DNA of 64,000 nt from NCBI RefSeq assembly GCF_947496985.1, contig NZ_CANMEZ010000006.1, positions 1 to 64,000 on the forward strand, read 5' to 3'. The translations under genes and the position numbers were made by a program. Below are positions 34,674 through 43,482 of the stretch, piece after piece. The notes under the pieces were generated by a model that did not search any database, had not been told where the DNA came from, and saw only the letters and a list, made by a program, of their open reading frames with translations. Position 1 is the first letter of the stretch. Each line of letters starts with the position of its first letter. This DNA is from an uncultured Kordia sp. Its GTDB lineage: Bacteria > Bacteroidota > Bacteroidia > Flavobacteriales > Flavobacteriaceae.

Positions 34674-34922
34674 ATGAAAAAAAGAAAGTTAAATGGATTA
34701 CAACTAAAGAAACAAGTTGTATCTGCTTTGAATCAAAACTCTATAACTGGAGGAGCAGCTAATGAAAAATTTACTGTTACCTGTGCTAGACCAATTGGCA
34801 ATTGCACAATTGCATTAACAGTGCAGCCTGAAGTTTGCCATACATTACCTAGACCTCTTGGAAATTGTACTGTACAGTATAGTATTCAGGTTTGGTGTCA
34901 GACACAAGGGAAAGACTGTTAA
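34674..34922 (+). CDS. GG-leader precursor peptide with a duplicated core motif
   Basis: An 82-residue peptide with leader 'MKKRKLNGLQLKKQVVSALN' and 'SITGG' at residues 23-27. The core holds two imperfect repeats: R39-C55 'RPIGNCTIALTVQPEVC' and R60-C75 'RPLGNCTVQYSIQVWC', then 'QTQGKDC'. Repeated cores in one precursor are known for several RiPP families and would give two similar rings or products. A terminator follows 15 bases after the stop. Confidence 0.72.
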   Translation: MKKRKLNGLQLKKQVVSALNQNSITGGAANEKFTVTCARPIGNCTIALTVQPEVCHTLPRPLGNCTVQYSIQVWCQTQGKDC

Positions 34923-34937
34923 CCATTTTTTTTAACT

Positions 34938-34966
34938 AAAAGCTGTCAATATTGGCAGCTTTTTTT
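34938..34966 (+). terminator. Terminator after the duplicated-core peptide gene
   Basis: AAAAGCTG, 10-base loop, CAGCTTTT, T run. It separates the peptide gene from the MerR-type regulator. Confidence 0.85.
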
Positions 34967-35022
34967 ATATCCAAAAACATTATTAAGAATGATTCTTATT
35001 AGCAGAGAAATGAAATCTAAGG

Positions 35023-35052
35023 TTGAAAAACCAATAAAAAACATTATTTTTG
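35023..35052 (+). promoter_or_regulatory. Promoter for the CarH-like regulator
   Basis: TTG at 35023-35025, 19 bases, TATTTTTG at 35045-35052. The expected transcript start near 35059 means that in-frame codons at 34989-35010 cannot be the start and supports ATG 35082. Confidence 0.55.
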
Positions 35053-35081
35053 TTCAAGTTGCAAAAAAAAAGATTGAACAG

Positions 35082-35978
35082 ATGGAGTGTGTAAAAACCA
35101 AGTTTAGTATAAAAGACTTAGAGAATCTCTCGGGAGTCAAAGCGCATACTATTCGTATTTGGGAGAAACGATATAGCTTATTAGCCCCTGACAGAACTGA
35201 TACAAATATCAGAACATACGATATTAAAAGTTTGCAAAAATTACTCAATATAACGTTACTATACAAGAATGGTTATAAGATTTCTAAAATTGCTCAGATA
35301 CCAGAAGATAAAATTCATATTCTAGTCAGAGAAATTGCTACAGAAAAAAATTTACACAATCAAGCATTGAATTCTTTTAAACTTTCTATGCTTAATTTTG
35401 ATTACAGTCTTTTTTATAATACATATAACAAACTTTTAGCCGAACAATCATTTAGAGAAATCTTTTTTGACACTTTTATTCCGTTACTAAATGAGCTTGG
35501 AGTTTTATGGCATACCAACACTATCAATCCTGCGCATGAACATTTCATCTCTAGTTTGGTGAAACAAAAAATAATTCTGAATACAGAAAGAATACAAACT
35601 TTAGAGAAATCTAATAAGACAAAAACCTTTGTTTTATTCTTACCTGAAAATGAAATTCACGAAATTGGATTACTCTATTTAAACTACGAATTACAGCTAA
35701 AAGGATATCATACCATATATCTTGGACAAACAATTCCTATTGATAGTTTGACAAATATTCATAACTTCTTCCCTGAATTACATTTTATTTCTTACTTTAC
35801 AGTAACACCATCTGATGATAAAATCGAAAGTTATATTGAGGAGTTTAATGACAAAATAGGTTTAGAAACACATCATCTGTGGCTTCTAGGTTATCAAGCA
35901 AGAAATGTGAAGAACAATAAAAACTTCAAACACCTGAAAATTTTCAAATCCATTGAAAATTTAGTTAAAGAAATCTAA
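35082..35978 (+). CDS. MerR-family regulator with B12-binding domain (CarH/CarA-like)
   Basis: N-terminal MerR helix-turn-helix ('FSIKDLENLSGVKAHTIRIW', 'EKRYSLLAPDRTDTNIRTYD') followed by the cobalamin-binding module. In the helical part 'WHTNTINPAHEH' fits the W-x9-EH signature of CarH, and 'ENEIHEIGLLYL' fits the E/D-x-H-x-x-G motif whose histidine binds cobalt. In Myxococcus and Thermus such proteins repress carotenoid genes in the dark and let go when light breaks adenosylcobalamin. Here crtI follows 45 bases downstream on the same strand, so the same circuit is likely. Start at 35082 is chosen by the promoter. Confidence 0.88.
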   Translation: MECVKTKFSIKDLENLSGVKAHTIRIWEKRYSLLAPDRTDTNIRTYDIKSLQKLLNITLLYKNGYKISKIAQIPEDKIHILVREIATEKNLHNQALNSFKLSMLNFDYSLFYNTYNKLLAEQSFREIFFDTFIPLLNELGVLWHTNTINPAHEHFISSLVKQKIILNTERIQTLEKSNKTKTFVLFLPENEIHEIGLLYLNYELQLKGYHTIYLGQTIPIDSLTNIHNFFPELHFISYFTVTPSDDKIESYIEEFNDKIGLETHHLWLLGYQARNVKNNKNFKHLKIFKSIENLVKEI

Positions 35979-35994
35979 AATTATATTCCATTTT

Positions 35995-36022
35995 GTTTAA
36001 CTTTTTACTACATTTGTTAAAC
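35995..36022 (+). promoter_or_regulatory. crtI promoter region with inverted repeat, candidate CarH operator
   Basis: TACATTTG at 36009-36016 is a good -7 element directly before crtI. It is flanked by GTTTAAC (35995-36001) and its complement GTTAAAC (36016-36022), 14 bases apart. A dimeric regulator bound there would cover the -7 element. The -33 element is weak. Confidence 0.45.
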
Positions 36023-36023
36023 A

Positions 36024-37508
36024 ATGAAATCAAAGATAATAATTATAGGTTCTGGATTTTCCTCTCTATCGGCTTCTTGCTATTTAGCGAAAGCTGGTTA
36101 CGATGTCACTATTCTAGAAAAAAACACGACTGTTGGCGGACGTGCTCGACAATTAAAGAAAGAAGGATTTACCTTTGATATTGGGCCGTCTTGGTATTGG
36201 ATGCCCGATGTTTTTGAACGTTTCTTTAATGATTTTGACACAAAACCTTCTGATTTTTATCAATTAGAGAAACTAAATCCTGCATACCAAGTATATTTTG
36301 GAAAAGATGATACAATTCGTATTGAAGATACGCTAGAGAAAATTTGTGCCGCTTTTGAACAAGAAGAAAAAGGAAGTAGTACAAAGCTCAGAAAGTTTAT
36401 TTCTAATGCGGAAGACAATTATAATGTTGCCATTAAAGATTTGGTATACAAACCTGGCGTTTCTCCTTTAGAATTAGTTAATGCTAAAACAGTTAAAAAA
36501 TTAGGTCAGTTTTTTAGTAATATTAAACGTGATGTTCGAAAAGAATTCAAAAATGACCGATTGATCAAAATATTAGAATTTCCTGTATTGTTTTTAGGTG
36601 CAAAACCAAGTGACACACCTTCTTTTTATAGTTTTATGAATTATGCAGATTTCGGTTTGGGAACTTGGCATCCAAGTGGCGGAATGTATAGTGTTATTCA
36701 AGCAATGGGTAAATTAGCTACTCAGCTTGGAGTTACTATAAAAACGGAGCAAAATGTACAAGAAATCAAAGTTGAAAACACAAAAGCTACTAAAGTAGTT
36801 ACTCAAAATGGTGAATTTAAAGCTGATATTGTATTATCTGGTGCAGATTACCATCATTCTGAAACACTATTAGCCCCAGAATACCGTCAATACTCAGAAA
36901 ATTATTGGGAAAAGAAAACATTTGCACCTTCCTCCTTATTATTTTACGTAGGATTTGATAAAAAAATACAAAATGTTTCGCATCATACTTTATTTTTTGA
37001 TGTAGATTTTGATGCGCATGCACATGTAATTTATGACAAAGCTGCTTGGCCAAAAGAACCTTTATTTTATGCAAACTTTCCTTCGATGACTGATCCAACT
37101 ATGGCTCCTAAAGGAAAAGAAGCTGGTTTCTTTTTAATTCCGATTGCACCAGGATTGGAAGATACGCCTGAACTACGCAAACAATATTTTGATATTATTA
37201 TGAGTAGATTTCAGGAAATTACCCAACAAAATATCTCAAATCATATTATATTTAAAGAATCCTTTTGTGTAAATGATTTTGTAAAAGAATACAATTCATA
37301 TAAAGGAAATGCATACGGAATGGCAAACACATTGTTTCAAACTGCATTTTTACGACCTAAATTGAAAAGTAAAAAAGTATCCAACTTATATTTTACTGGA
37401 CAATTAACCGTTCCTGGTCCTGGAGTTCCTCCAGCATTGATTTCTGGGAAGTTGGTAGCCGAATTAATCACAAAACATCAACCAAATACTCATGAAAGCA
37501 CTATTTGA
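36024..37508 (+). CDS. crtI: Phytoene desaturase
   Basis: FAD enzyme that turns phytoene into lycopene. N-terminal dinucleotide fold 'IIIIGSGFSSLSASCYLAKA', then 'GGRARQLKKEGFTFDIGPSW'; the C-terminal family signature reads 'NLYFTGQLTVPGPGVPPALI'. 494 residues is normal. It leads crtI-crtB-crtZ and overlaps crtB by 17 bases. Confidence 0.96.
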   Translation: MKSKIIIIGSGFSSLSASCYLAKAGYDVTILEKNTTVGGRARQLKKEGFTFDIGPSWYWMPDVFERFFNDFDTKPSDFYQLEKLNPAYQVYFGKDDTIRIEDTLEKICAAFEQEEKGSSTKLRKFISNAEDNYNVAIKDLVYKPGVSPLELVNAKTVKKLGQFFSNIKRDVRKEFKNDRLIKILEFPVLFLGAKPSDTPSFYSFMNYADFGLGTWHPSGGMYSVIQAMGKLATQLGVTIKTEQNVQEIKVENTKATKVVTQNGEFKADIVLSGADYHHSETLLAPEYRQYSENYWEKKTFAPSSLLFYVGFDKKIQNVSHHTLFFDVDFDAHAHVIYDKAAWPKEPLFYANFPSMTDPTMAPKGKEAGFFLIPIAPGLEDTPELRKQYFDIIMSRFQEITQQNISNHIIFKESFCVNDFVKEYNSYKGNAYGMANTLFQTAFLRPKLKSKKVSNLYFTGQLTVPGPGVPPALISGKLVAELITKHQPNTHESTI

Positions 37509-38331
37509 TTCTGTTTCATACCAGTGTAGCACACACGTCACGAAGTCGTACAGTACCTCGTTTGCACTTGCAACAAAAATGTTATCACCATCTATTCGTC
37601 AAGACATCTATAATATTTACGGTTTTGTGCGTTTTGCTGATGAAATCGTAGATTCTTTTCATGATTATGACAAAGAATATCTGTTAGATAAATTTCAAGA
37701 AGACTTAGATTGTGCGTTAAAAAACAAAATCAGTTTGAATCCTATTTTGAATTCTTTTCAACATACGGTTTTAAAATATGACATTCCAAAACATTTGATT
37801 GATGCTTTTATGAAAAGTATGCGACAAGATTTAGATAAGAAAGTCTATTTAACACAAGAAGAATATAATGAATACATTTATGGTTCGGCAGATGTTGTTG
37901 GTTTAATGTGCTTAAAAGTATTTGTAAAAGGTGATGTGGAAAAGTATGAAGCATTAAAATCTTCAGCAATGTCATTAGGTTCTGCTTTTCAGAAAGTAAA
38001 CTTTTTACGTGACTTAAAAGCTGATTTTGAAGATTTAGATCGTACTTACTTCCCTGATGCTGATTTGAAAAACTTAGATGAAGAATCTAAACAAAAAATT
38101 ATTGCAGAAATTGAGCACGATTTTAAATTAGGCTTAGAAGGAATTGCAAAATTACCAATGGAAGCTAAATTTGGTGTATTTACTGCATATAAATATTATT
38201 TCAAACTATTGAAAAAGCTAAAAAGAACACCATCAATGAAGATAAAAAATGCACGAATTCGCATTCCAAATTATCAGAAAATGGCGTTATTAGCAAAATC
38301 ATATGTAAATTACCAACTCAATCTTATATAA
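37492..38331 (+). CDS. crtB: Phytoene synthase
   Basis: Joins two geranylgeranyl diphosphates into phytoene. Both Asp-rich sites are visible: 'GFVRFADEIVDSFHDYD' and 'VNFLRDLKADFEDLDRTYFP'. Also 'YIYGSADVVGLMCLKVF'. 279 residues. Translation is coupled to crtI (17-base overlap); crtZ follows after 12 bases. Confidence 0.96.
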   Translation: MKALFDSVSYQCSTHVTKSYSTSFALATKMLSPSIRQDIYNIYGFVRFADEIVDSFHDYDKEYLLDKFQEDLDCALKNKISLNPILNSFQHTVLKYDIPKHLIDAFMKSMRQDLDKKVYLTQEEYNEYIYGSADVVGLMCLKVFVKGDVEKYEALKSSAMSLGSAFQKVNFLRDLKADFEDLDRTYFPDADLKNLDEESKQKIIAEIEHDFKLGLEGIAKLPMEAKFGVFTAYKYYFKLLKKLKRTPSMKIKNARIRIPNYQKMALLAKSYVNYQLNLI

Positions 38332-38343
38332 AAATAGGAAACA

Positions 38344-38796
38344 ATGACAACCCTACTTTGGATCACAGTATTTTTAGCAACTTTTTGCATGATGGAATTT
38401 ATGGCTTGGGCAACACATAAGTATGTAATGCACGGGTTTTTGTGGTCACTCCATAAAGATCATCACCATAAAGATCATGATTCTTGGTTTGAACGCAATG
38501 ATGCTTTCTTTATATTCTATGCCATTGTAAGTATTAGTTGTTTTTTATTATGGAAATTCGATATTTTCTGGGCAGGATTACCAATTGGAATTGGAATTTT
38601 CGCATATGGACTTGCTTATTTTATTGTTCATGATATCTTTATACATCAACGTTTTAAAATGTTTAGAAATGCGGATAATTGGTATGCAAAAGGAATTCGT
38701 AGAGCGCACAAAATTCATCACAAACATTTAGGAAAAGAAAAAGGAGAATGCTTTGGAATGCTTTGGGTTCCTATGAAATATTTTAAGCGAAAGTAA
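38344..38796 (+). CDS. crtZ: Beta-carotene hydroxylase (CrtZ type)
   Basis: Di-iron membrane hydroxylase that makes zeaxanthin from beta-carotene. The histidine clusters are complete: 'HKYVMHG', 'HKDHHHKDHD', 'HDIFIHQRF', 'AHKIHHKH'. 150 residues with four hydrophobic helices. Last gene of the operon; its stop is 2 bases from the end of the convergent TlpA-like gene and no terminator lies between them. With crtY at 7.5 kb, the pathway to zeaxanthin is complete in this window apart from precursor supply. Confidence 0.95.
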   Translation: MTTLLWITVFLATFCMMEFMAWATHKYVMHGFLWSLHKDHHHKDHDSWFERNDAFFIFYAIVSISCFLLWKFDIFWAGLPIGIGIFAYGLAYFIVHDIFIHQRFKMFRNADNWYAKGIRRAHKIHHKHLGKEKGECFGMLWVPMKYFKRK

Positions 38797-38798
38797 AA

Positions 38799-39377
38799 TT
38801 ATTCAGCAACTGAAAAAGCTAACAATTCATCTATTTGATTGCGTACATTTGTACTATTCCAATTTTCAGCTCCAACTTCTTTCATTACTATTTTACCTTG
38901 ATCGTCAATTAAATATGTTGTTGGAATACTTGATGAAGTCAGTTCTTCAGGCTCATTATCTTTAGTATAGTACACAGGTAGGTTATAAGCATTCTTTTTC
39001 AAGTATGCATTCACTCTTTCAGCAGCATCATTTGCAACAAATACAAATCTGATTTTATCTTTATAATCTTCATGCAAAGCATGTAAACTAGGCATTTCTG
39101 CTACACATGGTGGACACCAAGTCGCCCAGAAGTTAACTAAAATCACTTCTCCTTCCATTTCTTGAAAGTTTACAGCTTTCCCTTCATTATCAATAAGATT
39201 CCAATTAAAATCGCTTAAAACAACTCTTTTAGATTCCTCAATACTCGCTGGGCTAAAAAATAACATCTTAGCTTGATTCAATTTTACTTTAACAAATGTA
39301 CCTACTGGCGTAAAAATAATTAAAGCGATTACAATGAAAAATAAGATATTACTCCATTGCTTTTTTGTGATATTCAT
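38799..39377 (-). CDS. TlpA-like thiol-disulfide oxidoreductase
   Basis: A 192-residue membrane-anchored thioredoxin-fold protein. An N-terminal helix is followed by 'EVILVNFWATWCPPCVAEMP' (active site C-P-P-C) and the cis-proline segment 'SSIPTTYLIDDQGKIVMKE'. It acts in the periplasm, probably reducing disulfides for cytochrome or other protein maturation. Confidence 0.9.
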   Translation of the reverse strand: MNITKKQWSNILFFIVIALIIFTPVGTFVKVKLNQAKMLFFSPASIEESKRVVLSDFNWNLIDNEGKAVNFQEMEGEVILVNFWATWCPPCVAEMPSLHALHEDYKDKIRFVFVANDAAERVNAYLKKNAYNLPVYYTKDNEPEELTSSSIPTTYLIDDQGKIVMKEVGAENWNSTNVRNQIDELLAFSVAE

Positions 39378-39619
39378 ATGGCTTTTTATAAAGGTGAAAG
39401 ATACGGAATTGTTATGAAGTCGAAATTGAAATCAGAATCGAAGTTTAAACCCAAAAGCATTTAAAAGATAACTCTTTATTAAAAATTACCAAAAGATTAC
39501 TCAACACTTGTCAATATAATTTTTCTCAAAAAAAATAGCTCAAAGTGGCGCATGAGTCCTAACAATCAACTCCAAATAATGCAAAAATCGTTTGTGCTTA
39601 GCGGATCCAAAGTAAAAAA

Positions 39620-39651
39620 GAAACACGCTATCAAAATTGATAACGTGTTTC
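39620..39651 (-). terminator. Terminator of the 39678-40571 lipoprotein gene
   Basis: GAAACACG-C-TATCAA and TTGATA-A-CGTGTTTC form a 15-base stem with one mismatch and a T run on the minus strand. The rest of the 300-base gap to 39377 holds nothing I can support. Confidence 0.8.
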
Positions 39652-39677
39652 AAATCTAACGATAATAATCATAAAGA

Positions 39678-40571
39678 TTATCGCACTATTGTTCCAGTAG
39701 GGAATGACGAAGCGTTCAGATTAAAGTTGTTTGTAGCTGGCGCTGTTGCAGTTCCTGCTGTTCCTACTAGGGGCTTTAATAGGAATGGCGCTGGACTATT
39801 ATCTGGGCTAGGCTCTACAGAGATTACTACGGTACGTCCGCGTACATCTAGTGGGAATGTAAAACCAGTTGGTGCGTTAAGGAAAAAGTCTTCTCCTGGA
39901 ATTGGAGGTCCAACATTGTTTTCTGTTCCGCTGAAATCATTAGATTCATCTACAGAAGTGAATCCTGTGAAAGTTCCAGTTGTTAATGGACCTACTCCAT
40001 CTACTACAACCCAACCTTCGTATTTCCATCCGTCAGCTAAAGGAGGCAAGTTCAATCCAGATGTTGGGGGCATTCCTGGAGTTCCAAACCAAACTCCATA
40101 TTGGTCATTTCCGTTATTCATAGATCCTGGCATTTCATCTGTTGGAGTTCTTAAAAAGAATACTCCTGAAGCATTGTTAAAATCTCCACTACTTGTTACA
40201 GGATCTAATCCTACAGTTGCTGTTGTTCCTGAGAAATCTCCTGCTAATAATTTTGTTGGCGCTGGTGCTGGATCTGGATCAACTGTTGGTTCTATTGAAA
40301 GTACAAAAGTTGTTGCTGAAGCTAACTGAGCTGCATCCACGGTAAAAGAAGTTCTTGATAAAGCTCCTGCATCATTTACTGTAAATGTTCCTGTTGAAAC
40401 TGGACTTCCATCTACAATAATCCATCCTTCATATACGAAGTCTGCTCCTAAGTTTTCTAAACCACTTAGGTTTACATCTAAACTTGACAATGCAACTGTG
40501 GCATCATCATCACTACTACATGAGACTGCGAAAAATCCTAACGCTAATCCCAAAAACATTTTTTTTATCAT
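39678..40571 (-). CDS. Lipoprotein with two anti-sigma-like (RskA C-terminal) domains
   Basis: Signal peptide with lipobox 'FAVSC', then 'SSDDD' as in many exported flavobacterial lipoproteins. Two copies of the same unit follow: 'FVYEGWIIVDGSPVSTGTFT' with 'ATTFVLSIEPTVDPDPAPAP', and 'WKYEGWVVVDGVGPLTTGTF' with 'VVISVEPSPDNSPAPFLLKP'. This unit resembles the extracytoplasmic part of RskA-type anti-sigma factors. No sigma factor gene is nearby, so a regulatory role is uncertain. Start at ATG 40571 gives a normal signal peptide. Confidence 0.78.
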   Translation of the reverse strand: MIKKMFLGLALGFFAVSCSSDDDATVALSSLDVNLSGLENLGADFVYEGWIIVDGSPVSTGTFTVNDAGALSRTSFTVDAAQLASATTFVLSIEPTVDPDPAPAPTKLLAGDFSGTTATVGLDPVTSSGDFNNASGVFFLRTPTDEMPGSMNNGNDQYGVWFGTPGMPPTSGLNLPPLADGWKYEGWVVVDGVGPLTTGTFTGFTSVDESNDFSGTENNVGPPIPGEDFFLNAPTGFTFPLDVRGRTVVISVEPSPDNSPAPFLLKPLVGTAGTATAPATNNFNLNASSFPTGTIVR

Positions 40572-40777
40572 TGCGAATATTTTTTTATGATTATGATACA
40601 AATGTATTGCAGCAAAATCATGTAAAATGTTAGCTAGCTAACACTTCTTAAAAAAATTCACTTTTTTTCAAAAAAAAATCAATTTCAACAACATTATTTA
40701 AAAGGTGTTTTTTCAACCACAATCCACTTAAAATCAAATTATTAATCCCGTTTACTTAAACGTAAAAATAAATAAAC

Positions 40778-40827
40778 AAAAAGCATCCAAAACTGTCATG
40801 CTGTCATGTTCGTTTTGGATGCTTTTT
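40778..40827. terminator. Long hairpin terminator
   Basis: AAAAAGCATCCAAAAC (40778-40793) and GTTTTGGATGCTTTTT (40812-40827). It lies 48 bases beyond the Crp-family gene on the minus strand. Confidence 0.88.
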
Positions 40828-40874
40828 CACTATAAAAATAGTGTGTGTTTTGTATGATTTAAATATATACTTTT

Positions 40875-41537
40875 TTAATGAATGAAACGAATTTCTTTTC
40901 GATTAAAATCTATAATATTTGCTTCCTTTAATTCGTTCATTATGATGTTTAATGTTGGACGTGAAGTTCCTATTAAACTTGCAATATCTTTTTGAGTGTA
41001 GGGATGTTTCACTACATGATCACCCGTTTTTGGGCATTCATATCCATATTCATCACATAGCTCTTTTAAGAATTCTAACAGGCGTGTTTTGGTATCTTTA
41101 AACAATAATAATTGCAATCTACGCTCTAACTTTTTTATTCTGAAACCGATGAACTTATATATTTTTAAAGTAAACGTTTGATTATCTCTCATTAAATCGT
41201 GCATGGTATCAACTCCAATAGGACAAATAGACGTTGAGTTGTCAACAGACTGTGCAAATTCATTTCGTTTTTCTTCTCCTAAGATAGCTTTCTCTCCAAA
41301 TAGTTCACCTTTAGATAAAATCGATTTTACTACTTCTTCTCCATCTTCTGTGTAATAACCAAGCTTAACTTTTCCTTTCTCAATAAGGTAGAGTTTATTG
41401 GCTGAATCTTCTTCAAAATAGATATAATCTTGTTTTTTATACGCGTCAAATTCGTGGCTCTTTTTGAACTTCTTAAATTTATGCGGACATAAGATATTGA
41501 AGAGATTTACATCATTAAAATACCAAACAGAATTCAT
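40875..41537 (-). CDS. Crp/Fnr-family transcription regulator
   Basis: 220 residues: cyclic-nucleotide-binding-like beta-roll ('LYLIEKGKVKLGYYTEDGEE', 'ILSKGELFGEKAILGEEKRN') and a C-terminal winged helix ('YTQKDIASLIGTSRPTLNII', 'MNELKEANIIDFNRKEIRF'). I see no Fnr-type N-terminal cysteines for an Fe-S cluster. Effector unknown. Flanked by terminators, so it is a single-gene unit. Confidence 0.9.
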   Translation of the reverse strand: MNSVWYFNDVNLFNILCPHKFKKFKKSHEFDAYKKQDYIYFEEDSANKLYLIEKGKVKLGYYTEDGEEVVKSILSKGELFGEKAILGEEKRNEFAQSVDNSTSICPIGVDTMHDLMRDNQTFTLKIYKFIGFRIKKLERRLQLLLFKDTKTRLLEFLKELCDEYGYECPKTGDHVVKHPYTQKDIASLIGTSRPTLNIIMNELKEANIIDFNRKEIRFIH

Positions 41538-41621
41538 AGTATTGTTATTACTTTTTAGGTTTTTATAAAGATTAATAATTCAGAAGTCGATAAAAAAAGT
41601 AAGAACTTACAGTTTGGACAT

Positions 41622-41652
41622 AAAAAAACTCCAGATTCCTCTGGAGTTTTTA
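41622..41652. terminator. Terminator after lpdA
   Basis: AAAAACTCCAG, loop ATTCCT, CTGGAGTTTTT. Confidence 0.85.
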
Positions 41653-41673
41653 AGTTTTGTATGTAAAACGTTT

Positions 41674-43080
41674 TTATACGTGTAATGCTCTGTCTTCTGT
41701 AGCTGCTAAGGCTGCTTCTTTGATAGCTTCTGCAAATGTTGGATGTGCATGTGACATACGTGCAACATCTTCCGCAGATGCTCTGTATTCCATTGCAACA
41801 ACCGCTTCTGCGATTAAATCAGCTGCTCTAGCTCCAATCATGTGAACTCCTAAGATTTCATCTGTAGTTTCATCTGCTAAGATTTTGATGAAACCATCTA
41901 AATCCATACTTGCTCTACTTCTTCCTAATGCACGCATTGGAAATTGACCTGATTTGTAAGCAACTCCTGCTTCTTTTAATTCTTGCTCCGTTTTTCCAAC
42001 AGCTGCAACTTCTGGCCACGTGTATACAACACCTGGAATTAAGTTGTAATCAATATGTGGTTTTTGTCCTGCAATGATTTCAGCGACCATAGAACCTTCT
42101 TCAGATGCTTTGTGCGCTAACATTGCTCCTTTTACAACATCTCCAATAGCATAAATATTAGCTGCAGATGTTTGTAAATGTCCGTTCACTTCCACTCTAC
42201 CTCTTTCATCAATTTTAACACCAGCAGCTTCTGCGTTTAATCCGTCTGTATATGGACGACGACCTACAGAAACTAAGCAGTAATCTCCTTTAAACTCTAC
42301 TTCTTCTCCTTTTTTATTGTCAGCTTTTACGATTACTTCATCTCCAACACGTTCTACAGATTTTACTCCATGTGATGTGTTGATTTTGAATTTTTGCTTT
42401 TTAAGTACTTTAGTTAACTCCTTAGAAAGTCCAGCATCCATTCCTCCAATAATTCTATCAGCATATTCAACAACTGTAACTTCTGCTCCTAAACGCTTGT
42501 ATACTTGCCCTAATTCAAGTCCAATAACTCCTCCACCAATTACGATTAAGTGTTTTGGTACTTCTTTTAGTTTTAATGCTTCCGTAGAGGTGATAATTCG
42601 TTCTTTATCAAGTGTGATAAATGGTAAGTTCGATGGTTTACTTCCAGTGGCAATGATAGTGTTTTTTGCATCAATTTCTTCAAAAGTTCCATCATTCTTA
42701 GCGATGTTTATATGTGTAGCATCTTTAAAACTACCAACACCTTCGTATACATCAATTTTATTTTTCTTCATCAAGAAATCAATTCCTCCCGTAGTTTGAT
42801 CTACAACAGCAGCTTTACGAGCGATCATTTTTTCAAGATTCACTTTTACTTCTCCTGAAATTTCAATTCCGTGTGTATCAAAATGTTTGATTGCTTCTTC
42901 GTAATGATGAGAAGAATCTAACAATGCTTTAGATGGAATACAACCTACATTTAAGCAAGTTCCACCTAAAGTGTTATATTTTTCAATGATTGCAGTTTTC
43001 ATTCCTAGTTGCGCACAACGTATTGCAGCAACATATCCACCAGGACCAGAGCCAATAACGGCTACATCGTATGAATTCAT
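41674..43080 (-). CDS. lpdA: Dihydrolipoyl dehydrogenase
   Basis: E3 component of 2-oxoacid dehydrogenase complexes. FAD motif 'DVAVIGSGPGGYVAAIRCAQ', redox disulfide 'GGTCLNVGCIPSKALLDSSH', NAD motif 'LIVIGGGVIGLELGQVYKRL' and C-terminal 'HAHPTFAEAIKEAA'. I use ATG 43080 ('MNSYDVAVIG'). No E1 or E2 gene is linked. 468 residues. Confidence 0.95.
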   Translation of the reverse strand: MNSYDVAVIGSGPGGYVAAIRCAQLGMKTAIIEKYNTLGGTCLNVGCIPSKALLDSSHHYEEAIKHFDTHGIEISGEVKVNLEKMIARKAAVVDQTTGGIDFLMKKNKIDVYEGVGSFKDATHINIAKNDGTFEEIDAKNTIIATGSKPSNLPFITLDKERIITSTEALKLKEVPKHLIVIGGGVIGLELGQVYKRLGAEVTVVEYADRIIGGMDAGLSKELTKVLKKQKFKINTSHGVKSVERVGDEVIVKADNKKGEEVEFKGDYCLVSVGRRPYTDGLNAEAAGVKIDERGRVEVNGHLQTSAANIYAIGDVVKGAMLAHKASEEGSMVAEIIAGQKPHIDYNLIPGVVYTWPEVAAVGKTEQELKEAGVAYKSGQFPMRALGRSRASMDLDGFIKILADETTDEILGVHMIGARAADLIAEAVVAMEYRASAEDVARMSHAHPTFAEAIKEAALAATEDRALHV

Positions 43081-43380
43081 ATTTCTTGTATTTTTTGAAC
43101 GATTTTGTTTTTCAAGAATACAAAAGTACAACTATTTTAGGGTTCAGCAAGGCTTTGCTTATAGATTGTTAAACGTCTATTGCTTTTGGTATTTGGTACC
43201 AGCTACACCATTTAAAAACGCTTTATCCTTGATTACACATCTAAAATCAGGACTTTTCTAATAATAACAATTACGAGATAAGACATCACCTTTTCAAAAT
43301 AAAAAACGACCTATTAATCTTATCAACCCCTAGACTAAATACATACTCAGAGAAAATTATTTATAAGATGAAAATTTATA
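43081..43380. other. Intergenic region upstream of lpdA
   Basis: AT-rich, about 300 bases between the lpdA start and the subtilase terminator. It should hold the lpdA promoter. Short open stretches are present on the minus strand, but none has a start codon with a plausible protein. Confidence 0.4.
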
Positions 43381-43419
43381 AAAAAATCTCAGATAAGAAA
43401 TTGTCTTACCTGAGATTTT
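43381..43419 (-). terminator. Terminator after the subtilase gene
   Basis: AAAATCTCAG-A-TAAGA and TCTTA-C-CTGAGATTTT form a 16-base stem with one mismatch and a T run on the minus strand. Confidence 0.85.
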
Positions 43420-43482
43420 ATCTATTTACAACTGTAATGCTTTTTTAAGTTGTATCAAACAGAGTGATAAAAGCTAATACAT

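Noticed and set aside
39637-40329. 230-codon plus-strand frame opposite the lipoprotein gene
   Set aside because: The minus-strand frame has a signal peptide, lipobox, repeats and a terminator; the plus-strand frame is low-complexity antisense.
43130-43262. Short minus-strand stretch reading 'KSPDFRCVIKDKAFLNGVAG'
   Set aside because: It lacks a start codon and sits in the lpdA upstream region; 26 codons of open frame are not enough to call a gene.
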